Positions 7,934 through 16,707 of a stretch of DNA of 25,041 bases are shown here, piece by piece. Position 1 is the stretch's first letter; each line of letters opens with the position of its first letter. The DNA is taken from positions 1-25,041 of the forward strand of contig CALAUZ010000255.1 of assembly GCA_937892105.1 (NCBI GenBank), in the 5' to 3' direction. The stretch comes from an uncultured Fretibacterium sp. Its GTDB lineage: Bacteria > Synergistota > Synergistia > Synergistales > Aminobacteriaceae. A model generated the notes under the pieces. The model saw only the letters and a list, made by a program, of their open reading frames with translations. It made no database searches and was not told the DNA's origin. Both the position numbers and the translations under genes were made by a program.

Positions 7934-9862
7934 CTAGTATTTCCTGGCTGCCTGTTCGTGCTCTACGTGAACCTTCCACGCTGCCCTGTTCGCTTCTGTT
8001 CCGCCTACCTCTACTGATCCTACTCGCCACCATGCTCCGTAGCCTTCCGTCATCGATTTCGGCAGTACCTTAATGTCAAACAGCACAGGGACATCCTTTA
8101 TCGCTTTCGCCTCCGTTAGAGCTTTCTCCAGTTCTTCCATCGTTCGGATAGTATACCCCTTCGCTCCGTACGCTCGCGCTATTCCGGCAAAGTCTACTGA
8201 GATAAAGTTCCCGTCATGCTTACCTGTGGCCAAGTTCCGGAAGCGCAATTCTGTGCAAAGTGATGCATTACCTTGACCAGTCTGAAGGTTATTTATACAG
8301 CCGAATGATGCGTTGTCAAACACTACTATATTCACCTTCTTGTGCTCCTGTACCGCTGTCAGTAGCTCTGAGTGCAGCATGATAAACGCTCCATCTCCTA
8401 CCATTGAGTACACTTCATGCTCTTCTCCTATCGCTAACTTTACTCCTAATGCTCCGGAGACCTCATAACCCATGCATGAATATCCGTACTCCATGTTGTA
8501 CGTGTCTTGCCCTCTCGCTCGCCACATCCTCTGCATATCTCCGGGCAATGATCCAGACGCTCCGATTACGCTGTCTCCTGGCTCAATCAGTCTATTTATG
8601 GCCGCTAGGGCTGCGGTCTGAGGCAAACTAGCTTTCACGTCCTCGGCATATCGGTACGCTGACTTCGCATTAGCATCATTGACCTCTGGCACATAACCTT
8701 CACAGAATGTTATCGCGGCTAAACGTTCGTACTCTTTGTTCCATTTCTGGATTGACGCTTCGGGTTCGCCAACGTAAGCAGGTTTATACCCCTCTAATGC
8801 TGCATAGAGTTTCTCTAAAGCGTCCTTAGCATCCGCTATTACTGGTATAGCATTCAGCTTGAATGACTGAAACTCCGAGACGTTAATGTTCACAAACTTG
8901 GCTTCTTCTCGGAATAGCCACTTTGATGATGTCGTGAAGTCCGTGTATCGTGTACCTACTCCGATTATTAGGTCCGCTTCCTTCGCTATGTCATTCGCTG
9001 CTGAACAGCCGGTTACTCCTAGTCCGCCAAGATTGAGCGGGTGATCCCATGATAATGCACTCTTTCCTGCCTGCGTCTCTCCAAATGGTATTCCGTACTT
9101 CTCGGCAAATCTCTTGAATGCATCGTGCGCCTCTGAATAACGCACTCCTCCTCCGCAAATCAGCATTGGCTTCTTGGATAAACGTATCGCTTCTACTGCA
9201 TTCTTTATCGCTATGTCCGTAGCTGGTCTACGTTCTATTCGCCATACACGTTTAGCGAAGAAAGAGACTGGGTAATCATACGCTTCTCCTTCCACGTCCT
9301 GTGGCAGCGCTATACATACTGCGCCAGTGTCTGCTGGATCTGTAAGCACCCTAAACGCACTCATCATTGCACTCATTAGCTGTTCGGGACGGACTATCCT
9401 GTCCCAGTAACGGCATACGGGACGATATGCATCATTCGTTGAGAGGGAGAGGTCGTTCGGCTGCTCGATCTGCTGTAATACTGGGTCAGGCTGACGGCAC
9501 GCGTATACATCTCCGGGAAGTATCAGAACAGGAATATTGTTAGCAGTGGCAGTAGCTGCAGCGGTTATCATGTTGGCTGCTCCTGGCCCTACCGATGACG
9601 TTACTGCCATTATCTGCTTACGCTTCATATGCTTGGCAAAGGCTACTGCTACATGCGCTTGACCCTGCTCGTTCTTACCTTGATACACTTCCAGACGGTG
9701 CGCTTCCTGAAGTAACGCTTGCCCTAATCCTACTACGTTCCCGTGACCAGGCAGCATAAACACTCCCTTCACAAAAGGCTGTTCAACGTCATCATATGCT
9801 ACGTACTGATTCTCTAGAAACCTAACCAGTGCTTGCGCCATCGTTAGTCTTGCTGTCTTCAT
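7934..9862 (-). CDS. iolD: 3D-(3,5/4)-trihydroxycyclohexane-1,2-dione hydrolase
   Basis: A thiamine-diphosphate enzyme that opens the ring of the diketone made by IolE, giving 5-deoxy-glucuronate. It has 642 residues, the normal size. The N-terminal pyrimidine-binding domain begins [17 protein letters not shown] and carries [15 protein letters not shown] near 33-47. A central domain follows. The C-terminal pyrophosphate-binding domain has the cofactor motif VGDGAFIML around Asp490, with [13 protein letters not shown] about 25 residues on. It starts 2 bp after iolB, with GGAGG inside the end of iolB, so the two are translated together. It is intact. Confidence 0.95.
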   Translation of the reverse strand: MKTARLTMAQALVRFLENQYVAYDDVEQPFVKGVFMLPGHGNVVGLGQALLQEAHRLEVYQGKNEQGQAHVAVAFAKHMKRKQIMAVTSSVGPGAANMITAAATATANNIPVLILPGDVYACRQPDPVLQQIEQPNDLSLSTNDAYRPVCRYWDRIVRPEQLMSAMMSAFRVLTDPADTGAVCIALPQDVEGEAYDYPVSFFAKRVWRIERRPATDIAIKNAVEAIRLSKKPMLICGGGVRYSEAHDAFKRFAEKYGIPFGETQAGKSALSWDHPLNLGGLGVTGCSAANDIAKEADLIIGVGTRYTDFTTSSKWLFREEAKFVNINVSEFQSFKLNAIPVIADAKDALEKLYAALEGYKPAYVGEPEASIQKWNKEYERLAAITFCEGYVPEVNDANAKSAYRYAEDVKASLPQTAALAAINRLIEPGDSVIGASGSLPGDMQRMWRARGQDTYNMEYGYSCMGYEVSGALGVKLAIGEEHEVYSMVGDGAFIMLHSELLTAVQEHKKVNIVVFDNASFGCINNLQTGQGNASLCTELRFRNLATGKHDGNFISVDFAGIARAYGAKGYTIRTMEELEKALTEAKAIKDVPVLFDIKVLPKSMTEGYGAWWRVGSVEVGGTEANRAAWKVHVEHEQAARKY

Positions 9863-9864
9863 CT

Positions 9865-10662
9865 CTAGTCCTCCGGTTTGAATATATGTTCATTCGCATC
9901 ACTTTTCCACAGCCATGAATGCTCAGGATCATCAATGCGCGTCTTCCTCCAAGGATTGCCGGGTAAATGACGAATTCCCCACATATAGCACATCGCATAA
10001 CCTGGTGCTGCCCCCTGTGAATGGAAAGAATGATTTATTACTAGGCAGCCGTTATGTCCGGTCTGGTACACTTCTCCGTTCGCAAATCCTGCTCCGAATC
10101 CGTTAGGGGAGTCAAAGCGGAAAAAATATACTTCTGGCTGAGGGTGATGATGTGGCGGGTAGCTCGACCATTTGCCGGGATAATTCAGAACTTCCCCTAA
10201 TACCATGTTGCTATAAGGCGCGGACTCGTAATCGAAAAACGTCTGGATCTCTCTCTGCATACATCCCATAAGTTCTCCGTTAGAGCCTGCGTGTTGTACC
10301 ATAATGTCTTCTGGAGCGTATAGTTTAGCAGGAAAAGTTCTATCGTTATCCGTCTTTTGTACATATATTTCTGCTTGCTCTATCGCTTTTACTGTTACTT
10401 TAGTGTTTTTGCTCACGTGTAAGCAGTACGCAGCATAATGAAATGTATCTGGTCGTATCGCTTCATGCTCTTGGCCGTCGTACACTAATTTGACTTTACC
10501 TATAAGAAGGTCTAACGCTAACTCTTTCTCTGGCTCATCAAATGTGTACTCATCACCTGCCTCTAACACTAGAAGCCCGATATCCATATTAGTAGCACAG
10601 TCATTCTGCCACATCGTTAGATATGGATTGTATCCTCTGCTAACTTGTTTCTGCATGTACAT
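9865..10662 (-). CDS. iolB: 5-Deoxy-glucuronate isomerase
   Basis: It converts 5-deoxy-glucuronate to 2-deoxy-5-keto-gluconate, between ring opening (IolD) and phosphorylation (IolC). It has 265 residues, close to the usual 270. It is a two-cupin protein: the C-terminal cupin shows the metal-binding segment [19 protein letters not shown] near residues 167-185, followed by [31 protein letters not shown] 10662 has a purine-rich site ahead of it; another ATG two codons on is possible. It sits 17 bp after iolE and 2 bp before iolD in the same run. It is intact. Confidence 0.93.
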   Translation of the reverse strand: MYMQKQVSRGYNPYLTMWQNDCATNMDIGLLVLEAGDEYTFDEPEKELALDLLIGKVKLVYDGQEHEAIRPDTFHYAAYCLHVSKNTKVTVKAIEQAEIYVQKTDNDRTFPAKLYAPEDIMVQHAGSNGELMGCMQREIQTFFDYESAPYSNMVLGEVLNYPGKWSSYPPHHHPQPEVYFFRFDSPNGFGAGFANGEVYQTGHNGCLVINHSFHSQGAAPGYAMCYMWGIRHLPGNPWRKTRIDDPEHSWLWKSDANEHIFKPED

Positions 10663-10679
10663 TAAGCCTTCACCTACCC

Positions 10680-11576
10680 TTAAAGTCCGGTATGTTCTCG
10701 AATATACTTCCGTGCCTTTATTGCATACTCTAAAGGATTTGCCTTTGCGGGGTCTTGTTCTGCCTCAACTAACAACCAGCCCTCATAATTCGCTTCATCA
10801 AGTACCTTAAAGATTGGGTCAAAGTTTACGCAGCCGTCTCCTGGAACTGTGAACGCTCCCTCGCGTACTGCCTTCAGAAAACTCCACCCTTCTGGCTTAA
10901 CACGCGATACTACTTCTGCCCTCATGTCCTTTAAGTGTACATGACCTACTCTATCAACATACTTCTTGAGAACGGTCAAAGGGTCTTCGCCGGCAAACGT
11001 GAAATGTCCGGTGTCATAGCATAAGTACACGCAATCTTTATCCGTATTGGCTAACATCCTGTCTGTCTCTTCCGCCGTCTGTACCACTGTCCCCATATGA
11101 TGGTGATAGCACAGCTTGAAACCTCTATCCGTCGCTATCCGGCCAAGTACATTTAATCCCTTGCAGAACTTCTCCCACTCGGATGCGTCCATGATGTGCT
11201 TCTTATCCCCAAGCACTGGAACTTCTACTTTCCCCTGAATAGAATAACTCTGCTCGGATACGTTGATACGATTCGCTCCTACGGCTGTCAGAAAATCTAG
11301 CTCCTTGCTGAAGTCTTGTTCAACCTGCTCTATAGGCTGCGTCAGGATGAACGATGAGAACCAACGAGACGCTATCCTCATGCCTCGAAGGTCTAGCTCA
11401 TGTTTCAGCTCCGCAGGGTCAGAAGGGTATTTGTTCCCTATCTCACACCCTGTGAAACCTGCTAATGCCATCTCACTTACTGTCTGTCTGAACGTGTTTT
11501 CTGCTCCGAGTTCGGGCATGTCATCATTACACCAGCCTATGGGTGCTATTCCTAAATACACCTTACTATTCTTCAT
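10680..11576 (-). CDS. iolE: Inosose dehydratase
   Basis: It removes water from scyllo-inosose to give the cyclic diketone used by IolD. It has 298 residues from ATG 11576, the usual size; the frame is open upstream to 11648, but that part lies over the small membrane gene and has no family likeness. It is a xylose-isomerase-like TIM barrel: YLGIAPIGWCNDDMPELG at the start, GFTGCEIGNKYP near 43-54, LCYHHHMGTVV, CYDTGHFTFAGEDP, HVHLKDMR and GDGCVNFDPIFKVL, which are hallmarks of IolE. AGAGGGA lies ahead of the ATG, and the start overlaps the stop of the small gene (coupled translation). Confidence 0.94.
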   Translation of the reverse strand: MKNSKVYLGIAPIGWCNDDMPELGAENTFRQTVSEMALAGFTGCEIGNKYPSDPAELKHELDLRGMRIASRWFSSFILTQPIEQVEQDFSKELDFLTAVGANRINVSEQSYSIQGKVEVPVLGDKKHIMDASEWEKFCKGLNVLGRIATDRGFKLCYHHHMGTVVQTAEETDRMLANTDKDCVYLCYDTGHFTFAGEDPLTVLKKYVDRVGHVHLKDMRAEVVSRVKPEGWSFLKAVREGAFTVPGDGCVNFDPIFKVLDEANYEGWLLVEAEQDPAKANPLEYAIKARKYIREHTGL

Positions 11577-11787
11577 CGTATCCCTCTTTCTCTTGCTTAT
11601 GCCATTTCTTCCACGCCATAAACAATAATATTCCTCCAATAACTGCAAATAATGCTCCAGATAGTATACTAATCACTGGATATTCTGTCTCATTGCGAAA
11701 ACATTGCGTGATAAGATCATCTCCCAAATATAACAGGTATCCTCCAGCAACAGTCCATATTACACTACGGCTCTTATCGTTAAGCAT
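11566..11787 (-). CDS. Small two-helix membrane protein of unknown function
   Basis: This 73-residue protein was not recognised. It has two hydrophobic segments: a weaker one near residues 8-26 and a strong one near 37-59 (ISILSGALFAVIGGILLFMAW). A charged tail follows (KKWHKQEKEGYDEE). Its start overlaps the end of the dehydrogenase gene by 8 bp and its stop overlaps the iolE start by 11 bp. Such tight packing argues that it is a real gene, translated with its neighbours. It may sit in the inner membrane and assist uptake or tether an enzyme, but nothing in the sequence shows this. Confidence 0.7.
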   Translation of the reverse strand: MLNDKSRSVIWTVAGGYLLYLGDDLITQCFRNETEYPVISILSGALFAVIGGILLFMAWKKWHKQEKEGYDEE

Positions 11788-12799
11788 TGATCGAAACTAT
11801 CCTGCCAGTCTTCCACGCTTCAGTAGTAGCATAGCCGACTATTGTCGATTTCGTGCCATCGTACACACTCACTCCAGGTACTTGGCCGGTGAGGGCGCAT
11901 TTCACAAACTCCTCCATCTCGGTGAGGTATGCTGCCTCGAAACGTTCAGGAAATGACCCGACACATTCTGTACATACACCGTTTGTGTTATAGACTGTCG
12001 CTAGATTCTTCTCTGGCACCGCTGATATCCTGATAGTTCCCTCCGTTCCTACTACCTCTGTCTCGACGTGATAACCATACGGAGCTGTTCGACCTACATG
12101 TACCATTGCCATCGCTCCATTAGCAAACTTATACACCGCAACTCCAGTCTCATCGTCCCCTGCCTCCTTGAACTCCGGATGCTTGAACGTTGATCCCATC
12201 GCGTACACTTCCACTGCTTCACTGTTCAGAAACCATCGGCACAGGTCTATATCATGTATGGCCATATCAAGGAATATTCCTCCGGAGTTCTTCGCAAATC
12301 GTATCGCTCCTTGAACTGCTGACTCCGGATCAATCCCTGTAGCTTTCACTAAATAGGGGATACCTATCGCTCCCTGTTCTACTAACCTTTTAGCGTATGC
12401 ATAGGACTTGTCGTAACGGCGCATGAACCCTAGCATGAATGTCAATTCAGGGTGTCTCTCTACTGCTGACTCCGCCTGCTTGCATTGCGCTACATCCACT
12501 CCTAACGGCTTTTCTGAGAATACATGCTTTCCTGCGTCAAGGGCCGCCTCTATCTGCCAGCAATGCTCTGACGACGTGGTTACTATGCACACAGCATCAA
12601 TGTCTGCCTTAGCTAGCATATCCCTGAAGTCCGAATAGACATCTGCTACTCCAAGTTCTGACTTCGCAAAATCTAGCTCTGATGGAACAATCGAACATGC
12701 TGCTCCTAGTTCTGCATTAGGTATCTTATACGCTATGTTACCTGCATGTACTTTCCCTAACCGGCCAAGTCCGGCTATTCCTATTCGAAGTTTCCTCAA
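11780..12799 (-). CDS. Second inositol-dehydrogenase-like oxidoreductase
   Basis: A Gfo/Idh/MocA family NAD(P)-dependent dehydrogenase of 339 residues. It has the Rossmann motif GIAGLGRLG at 7-15, SEKP with Lys97, and LDMAIHDIDL with Asp178 and His182, so the catalytic set of inositol dehydrogenases is complete. It is clearly diverged from the iolG at 6903-7916. In other bacteria, clusters with two such genes use the second for scyllo-inositol or other isomers (IolX/IolW type). That role is likely here but not proven. It is the first gene after a forked hairpin, and translation leads straight into the small membrane gene. AGGAGAG lies ahead of the ATG. Confidence 0.85.
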   Translation of the reverse strand: MRKLRIGIAGLGRLGKVHAGNIAYKIPNAELGAACSIVPSELDFAKSELGVADVYSDFRDMLAKADIDAVCIVTTSSEHCWQIEAALDAGKHVFSEKPLGVDVAQCKQAESAVERHPELTFMLGFMRRYDKSYAYAKRLVEQGAIGIPYLVKATGIDPESAVQGAIRFAKNSGGIFLDMAIHDIDLCRWFLNSEAVEVYAMGSTFKHPEFKEAGDDETGVAVYKFANGAMAMVHVGRTAPYGYHVETEVVGTEGTIRISAVPEKNLATVYNTNGVCTECVGSFPERFEAAYLTEMEEFVKCALTGQVPGVSVYDGTKSTIVGYATTEAWKTGRIVSINA

Positions 12800-12819
12800 T
12801 TTATCTCTCCTCTTAACTC

Positions 12820-12881
12820 ATAATAAAACTGCCTCAGATATTAGGTAAAATCATATCACCAATAACCTAACTCTGAGACAG
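12820..12881 (-). terminator. Terminator/attenuator between permease and the iol enzyme genes
   Basis: A 10-bp outer stem (12872-12881 with 12829-12838, one G-U pair) encloses a 6-bp inner stem (12865-12870 with 12841-12846). On the minus strand it is followed by TTTTATTAT. It separates the transporter genes from the downstream enzyme genes, so it may lower their expression or split the operon. Confidence 0.7.
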
Positions 12882-12902
12882 CTAAAATATCTTATCTTCT
12901 CG

Positions 12903-13895
12903 TTAATGTTTCGCTACTGCAGCTAACCTTCTGCGTTTCGCCTCCATGCTCGCACGTACTACGTCCATGAACACCGCCAAGATTATCACTAGACCTAACA
13001 CAATATTCTGCACTGAGGAGTCAATCGATAACAGTGTGAAGCCGTTACGAAGCACCGCTATTATTAACGCTCCTATCATTGTGCCGATCATTGTTCCTTT
13101 GCCTCCAGTAAATGAAGCTCCTCCGATTATACACGCCGCTATCGCATCCGTATCGTAGGGCTGCGTCGCCATTGAGCCGTTGCATATTCCGGAACGCCCG
13201 ACAGAAAGAATTCCTCCTAATGCCGCCATGATCCCTGACATCGTGTAGCAGAACGTCAGTACGTTAGCCGTATTGATTCCGGACAGCCTCGTCGCCTCCA
13301 TGTTTCCGCCGGCACAGTATATTGAACGGCCTAATGCTGTTCGGCTCAGGAATATATGCATCGCTACATACAGAACTATAATCACTAGGAAGCTCACTGG
13401 AAAACCTCCACCCCATGTCCCTATCGTCTGGCGGCCAAGAAACTGCACACTCACGGGAAATCTGTTTATCATCTTGTTTCCTGTAACAACGAGAGCAGCA
13501 CCCCATAACACGTTCTTCATTCCTAACGTTGAGACAAAAGGATGCGGTAAATGCAATCGAGTTAATAGCGTACCATTAAGGAAGCCCATAAATGCACCAG
13601 CTAGTATTGCTGCCGCCATAAGGAAAAATCCGTTCGTGAATCCTGCTTCCTTTAACGCACCCATAAGGCACGCACAGAATATCGCGTTCGCTCCGACACT
13701 GAGGTCTATTCCGGCCGTAATGAGGCAAAGCAGCATTCCGGTGGCCAAGAACGCATTGAACGCTGTCTGCTTTAGTATCCCCATTATGTTGCCAGGACTG
13801 TAAAAATTGTGGTTAGCAAATGCTAGAAACGCACACATCAGTACCAATGCAAGCACCGTACCTAGCTGTACTCCTCCGCCTATTCTCTTATTCAT
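12903..13895 (-). CDS. Sugar ABC transporter permease (RbsC/MglC family)
   Basis: The inner-membrane channel of the importer, 330 residues, with about 8-10 hydrophobic segments. It belongs to the ribose/galactose/inositol permease family: LCLITAGIDLSVGA near residues 56-69 and AIAACIIGGASFTGGKGTMIGT near 237-258 (the loop that meets the ATPase) are typical. A basic tail follows. Its ATG overlaps the end of the ATPase gene by 8 bp. Because it lies among iol genes, myo-inositol is the likely cargo, as for the IatP/IbpA/IatA systems of other bacteria; ribose or galactose cannot be excluded from sequence alone. Confidence 0.9.
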   Translation of the reverse strand: MNKRIGGGVQLGTVLALVLMCAFLAFANHNFYSPGNIMGILKQTAFNAFLATGMLLCLITAGIDLSVGANAIFCACLMGALKEAGFTNGFFLMAAAILAGAFMGFLNGTLLTRLHLPHPFVSTLGMKNVLWGAALVVTGNKMINRFPVSVQFLGRQTIGTWGGGFPVSFLVIIVLYVAMHIFLSRTALGRSIYCAGGNMEATRLSGINTANVLTFCYTMSGIMAALGGILSVGRSGICNGSMATQPYDTDAIAACIIGGASFTGGKGTMIGTMIGALIIAVLRNGFTLLSIDSSVQNIVLGLVIILAVFMDVVRASMEAKRRRLAAVAKH

Positions 13896-15396
13896 TTAAA
13901 CTTCCTCCCCATGCTGCTTTCATTAGGTCTTCCTGATTGAAGAACTTGCTCTCTCGATCTACTTCCGCCATTACTCGACCGCCTCGCATTACTATCACTC
14001 GGTCGCTCATGCCCAATATCTCTGGCATCTCGGATGAAATCATGATTACACATTTCCCCTGCTTCACTAGATCATTCATGACGTTATATACTTCTACCTT
14101 CGCTCCTACATCAATACCGCGCGTAGGTTCGTCAAAGATATATATCTCTGCCTCTGCATTCAGCCACTTCCCTATTACTACCTTCTGCTGATTCCCTCCG
14201 GATAACTGACCCACTATCTCGTATATTGATGGAGTCTTGATACGCAGAGTCTCAATGTGCCCCTGTCCGCTCTTCTCGATCTTCTCCTCGTCAAGGAAAA
14301 TACCTGTAGAGTGCTGCTTGAAGCTAGATAGTATAAGGTTCGTGCGAATCGTCTGCGCTAACACTAGCCCTGAACCTTTACGGTCTTCCGTTAAGAGGGC
14401 TATTCCCGCCTCGATCGCCTGCTTCGGGCTGCGGATATGCACCTCTTGACCCTTAACGTACACCTTCCCTCCGTCTACTGGGTCTGCTCCGAAGATCGCT
14501 CGAACTGTCTCCGTCCTGCCCGCTCCGACTAGTCCAGACATCCCTAGAATCTGGCCGCCGTATGCCTCAAAGCTCACGTTGTCTAGTACTCCTCCTACGG
14601 TTAAGCCCTCGACCTTCAGGAAACATTCTCCCTTAACTCCGAACTCTTTCGGGAACTGCTTCTCGAGAGTACGTCCTACCATTGCCGTTATCAATGAGTC
14701 ATTCGTCCACTGGTCTATAGGACGCGTATCTATATACTCTCCGTCGCGGATTACTGTTACTCGGTCGCATAGTTCAAAGAGTTCTTCTAGCTTGTGAGAG
14801 ACAAACACTATTCCTATTCCTCGACTCTTGAGGTCTCGGCAGGTCTTCATTAGCTGCTCCACTTCCTTCTCTCCTAATGAAGAAGTTGGCTCGTCCATGA
14901 TTATCATCTTCGCATCTATCAAGACGGCCTTCGCTATCTCGATCATCTGCTGAATACCCATCCCGAATGTTCCGGCTGCCTTCGTTGGGTCGATGTCTTG
15001 GCCAAGTGAAAGCATTACCTCTTTTGCCTTCTTGTGCATCGCTGCGTAATCCAGAAATGGGCCGCTTCCTTTCTTGATCCACTTGTTGATGAATATGTTA
15101 TCCGTTACGCTCAGGAGCTTTTCTATGTTCAGTTCCTGATATACACAAGCTATACCGGCTGCCGCTGAATCATTGGGATCACGGAATACTTGCTTCTCTC
15201 CATTGACGTATATCTCGCCTTCATCCGCCTGATACACTCCGGTCAAGACCTTAATCAATGTCGATTTCCCTGCTCCGTTCTCTCCGATTAGCCCTAATAT
15301 CTCGCCAGGCTTTACCGCTAACTGCATGTGATTTAGTGCTACTACTCCGGGAAAACGTTTCGTCGCGTTCTTCAGTTCCACTACATACTCTGACAC
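13888..15396 (-). CDS. Sugar ABC transporter ATPase, two ABC domains (MglA/RbsA family)
   Basis: The ATP-hydrolysing part of the importer, 502 residues, with two ABC domains in one chain. The first has Walker A GENGAGKST at about 38-46 and Walker B IIMDEPTSSLGE. The second has the family's degenerate Walker A GLVGAGRTET, the signature LSGGNQQK and Walker B YIFDEPTRGID. GTG at 15396 is preferred: it is preceded by GAGGTGAT at good spacing, while GTG 15408, in the same frame, is itself part of that ribosome site. A strong hairpin separates it from the binding-protein gene. Cargo is probably inositol, from context. Confidence 0.92.
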   Translation of the reverse strand: MSEYVVELKNATKRFPGVVALNHMQLAVKPGEILGLIGENGAGKSTLIKVLTGVYQADEGEIYVNGEKQVFRDPNDSAAAGIACVYQELNIEKLLSVTDNIFINKWIKKGSGPFLDYAAMHKKAKEVMLSLGQDIDPTKAAGTFGMGIQQMIEIAKAVLIDAKMIIMDEPTSSLGEKEVEQLMKTCRDLKSRGIGIVFVSHKLEELFELCDRVTVIRDGEYIDTRPIDQWTNDSLITAMVGRTLEKQFPKEFGVKGECFLKVEGLTVGGVLDNVSFEAYGGQILGMSGLVGAGRTETVRAIFGADPVDGGKVYVKGQEVHIRSPKQAIEAGIALLTEDRKGSGLVLAQTIRTNLILSSFKQHSTGIFLDEEKIEKSGQGHIETLRIKTPSIYEIVGQLSGGNQQKVVIGKWLNAEAEIYIFDEPTRGIDVGAKVEVYNVMNDLVKQGKCVIMISSEMPEILGMSDRVIVMRGGRVMAEVDRESKFFNQEDLMKAAWGGSLNE

Positions 15397-15432
15397 TTGT
15401 AATATCACCTCGATTTGTACTTTTGCTCAAAT

Positions 15433-15456
15433 AAAAACCCCCTCTTATTGGGGGGT
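15433..15456 (-). terminator. Intrinsic terminator after the binding-protein gene
   Basis: ACCCCC/GGGGGT stem (15451-15456 with 15437-15442) with an 8-base loop, followed by TTTTT on the minus strand. Partial stopping here would make the binding protein more abundant than the ATPase and permease, a common arrangement in ABC operons. Confidence 0.85.
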
Positions 15457-15474
15457 ATGAGTCTCAAAAAAAGC

Positions 15475-16434
15475 TTAGTGGCTCAGGTAACCTCTGAGCT
15501 GCTCTAGACGCGCTTGAGCTGTCTCGGGAGAAACTACGCTCGCTCCGGCATCTATGAACTTGTCCAGCTTCTCACCCTGTAATGCTCGGACTACTGCATC
15601 TACTGAGTTATAGCCCATTGCATAACCTTCCTGGCACACTGACATCGTTTCTTCGCCAGCTAGGATGGAGTTGCACGCTGACTGGATACCGTCAAATCCT
15701 AGAAATACCGTGTTCTTGTAGGCTTCGTTTCCAGCGGCGGCTCTCGCTGCTGCCATCGCCATATCGTCATTGTTGGCGCAGATTATTGCTATCCCTTCAG
15801 GATGGTTCTGCATTATCGCTTCCATACAAGCTACTGCCTGATTAGCTTCGGCATTCGCGTACTGGATCTCGTTGTACAGGAACTTTCCGCCTTCGGACTC
15901 GACTCCCTGTGCATATCCTCTCATACGTGCCTCATTCGTTGAGTCACCCTGCACTCCGGCTATCTCAATGCAGTATATATTCTGCCAGCCTCGTGCCCTC
16001 GCTAACCTCGCTGCTGCTGCTCCGCCGAGTTTCCCTGCGCTCTCGTTGCCAGTTCCTACAAACGATATTACTTCAGGAGCATCAATGTCTGTGTCGACTG
16101 CTACTATAGGTTTGGTCTGTCCGGATATCATGTTCGCTACCATATCGGCCTGAAGGGGCGCTATAACATAACCGTCTATGTCCGCGTTGTTCATGTCCGT
16201 CTCGATCATGTTCTGCTGCTCATCGTAGGCCGTCTCGGAGGTCGCTCCCTTGACCTGTACGTGCACATTCGGATGCTCTTTGCCATAAGCATGTGCACCG
16301 GCTACTACATAGCCCCAATATTCTGATGCTGTCGTCTTCAGTATCACTGAGATGTTGTAATCTTTCGCCATTACACTGCCAGCAAAAGAAAACAATAGGG
16401 CTATGGACAAAGTGATTACCAATAACTTCTTCAT
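15475..16434 (-). CDS. Periplasmic sugar-binding protein (RbsB family)
   Basis: The secreted binding protein of the importer, 319 residues from ATG 16434, which has AAAGGTGA ahead of it. The first 23 residues form a signal peptide (basic MKK, hydrophobic core, cleavage after VMA). No lipobox cysteine is present, so it is soluble in the periplasm, pointing to an outer-membrane bacterium. The two-lobe periplasmic-binding fold of the RbsB family is clear: ISVILKTTASEYWGYV, DGYVIAPLQ, IVAVDTDID, GTGNESAGKLGG, IICANNDDMAMAA and FLGFDGIQ. The cargo is likely myo-inositol by context. It heads the transporter operon and is intact. Confidence 0.92.
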   Translation of the reverse strand: MKKLLVITLSIALLFSFAGSVMAKDYNISVILKTTASEYWGYVVAGAHAYGKEHPNVHVQVKGATSETAYDEQQNMIETDMNNADIDGYVIAPLQADMVANMISGQTKPIVAVDTDIDAPEVISFVGTGNESAGKLGGAAAARLARARGWQNIYCIEIAGVQGDSTNEARMRGYAQGVESEGGKFLYNEIQYANAEANQAVACMEAIMQNHPEGIAIICANNDDMAMAAARAAAGNEAYKNTVFLGFDGIQSACNSILAGEETMSVCQEGYAMGYNSVDAVVRALQGEKLDKFIDAGASVVSPETAQARLEQLRGYLSH

Positions 16435-16555
16435 GATGAAAATCACCTTTCCTTGGTTTGGGTTGGAAATTCCTCCCACAATACAGTGATATTTTCTCGC
16501 CTGCACTATGTTCGGAAACTTTGAAAAAATAAATTTGAAAAATTGGAATAAAATA

Positions 16556-16584
16556 ATGTTATCAAAAAAAAATTATGTTATCAA
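16556..16584 (-). promoter_or_regulatory. Candidate promoter with direct repeats for the transporter operon
   Basis: On the minus strand TTGATA (16584-16579) and TAACAT (16561-16556) are spaced by 17 bases. The plus-strand string ATGTTATCAA occurs twice, at 16556-16565 and 16575-16584, so each box overlaps a copy. A third, partial copy in reverse (ATAACAT) is at 16609-16615. The overlap suggests an operator for an unknown regulator. Confidence 0.4.
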
Positions 16585-16641
16585 GAAAATCTCATATAAT
16601 AGAATGAAATAACATTTCCTTAGCTACCATAAATAAACAAT

Positions 16642-16681
16642 AAGGAGACTGTCTGACAAATAAGCCTCAAACAATCCCCTT
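16642..16681 (-). terminator. Terminator-like hairpin after iolC
   Basis: An 11-bp stem (16671-16681 with 16642-16652, two G-U pairs) with an 18-base loop, followed on the minus strand by a T-rich stretch (ATTGTTTATTT). It lies between iolC and the transporter genes and supports iolC being its own unit. Confidence 0.55.
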
Positions 16682-16707
16682 CTCTTATTCTCTTAAAAAG
16701 AACAGCT

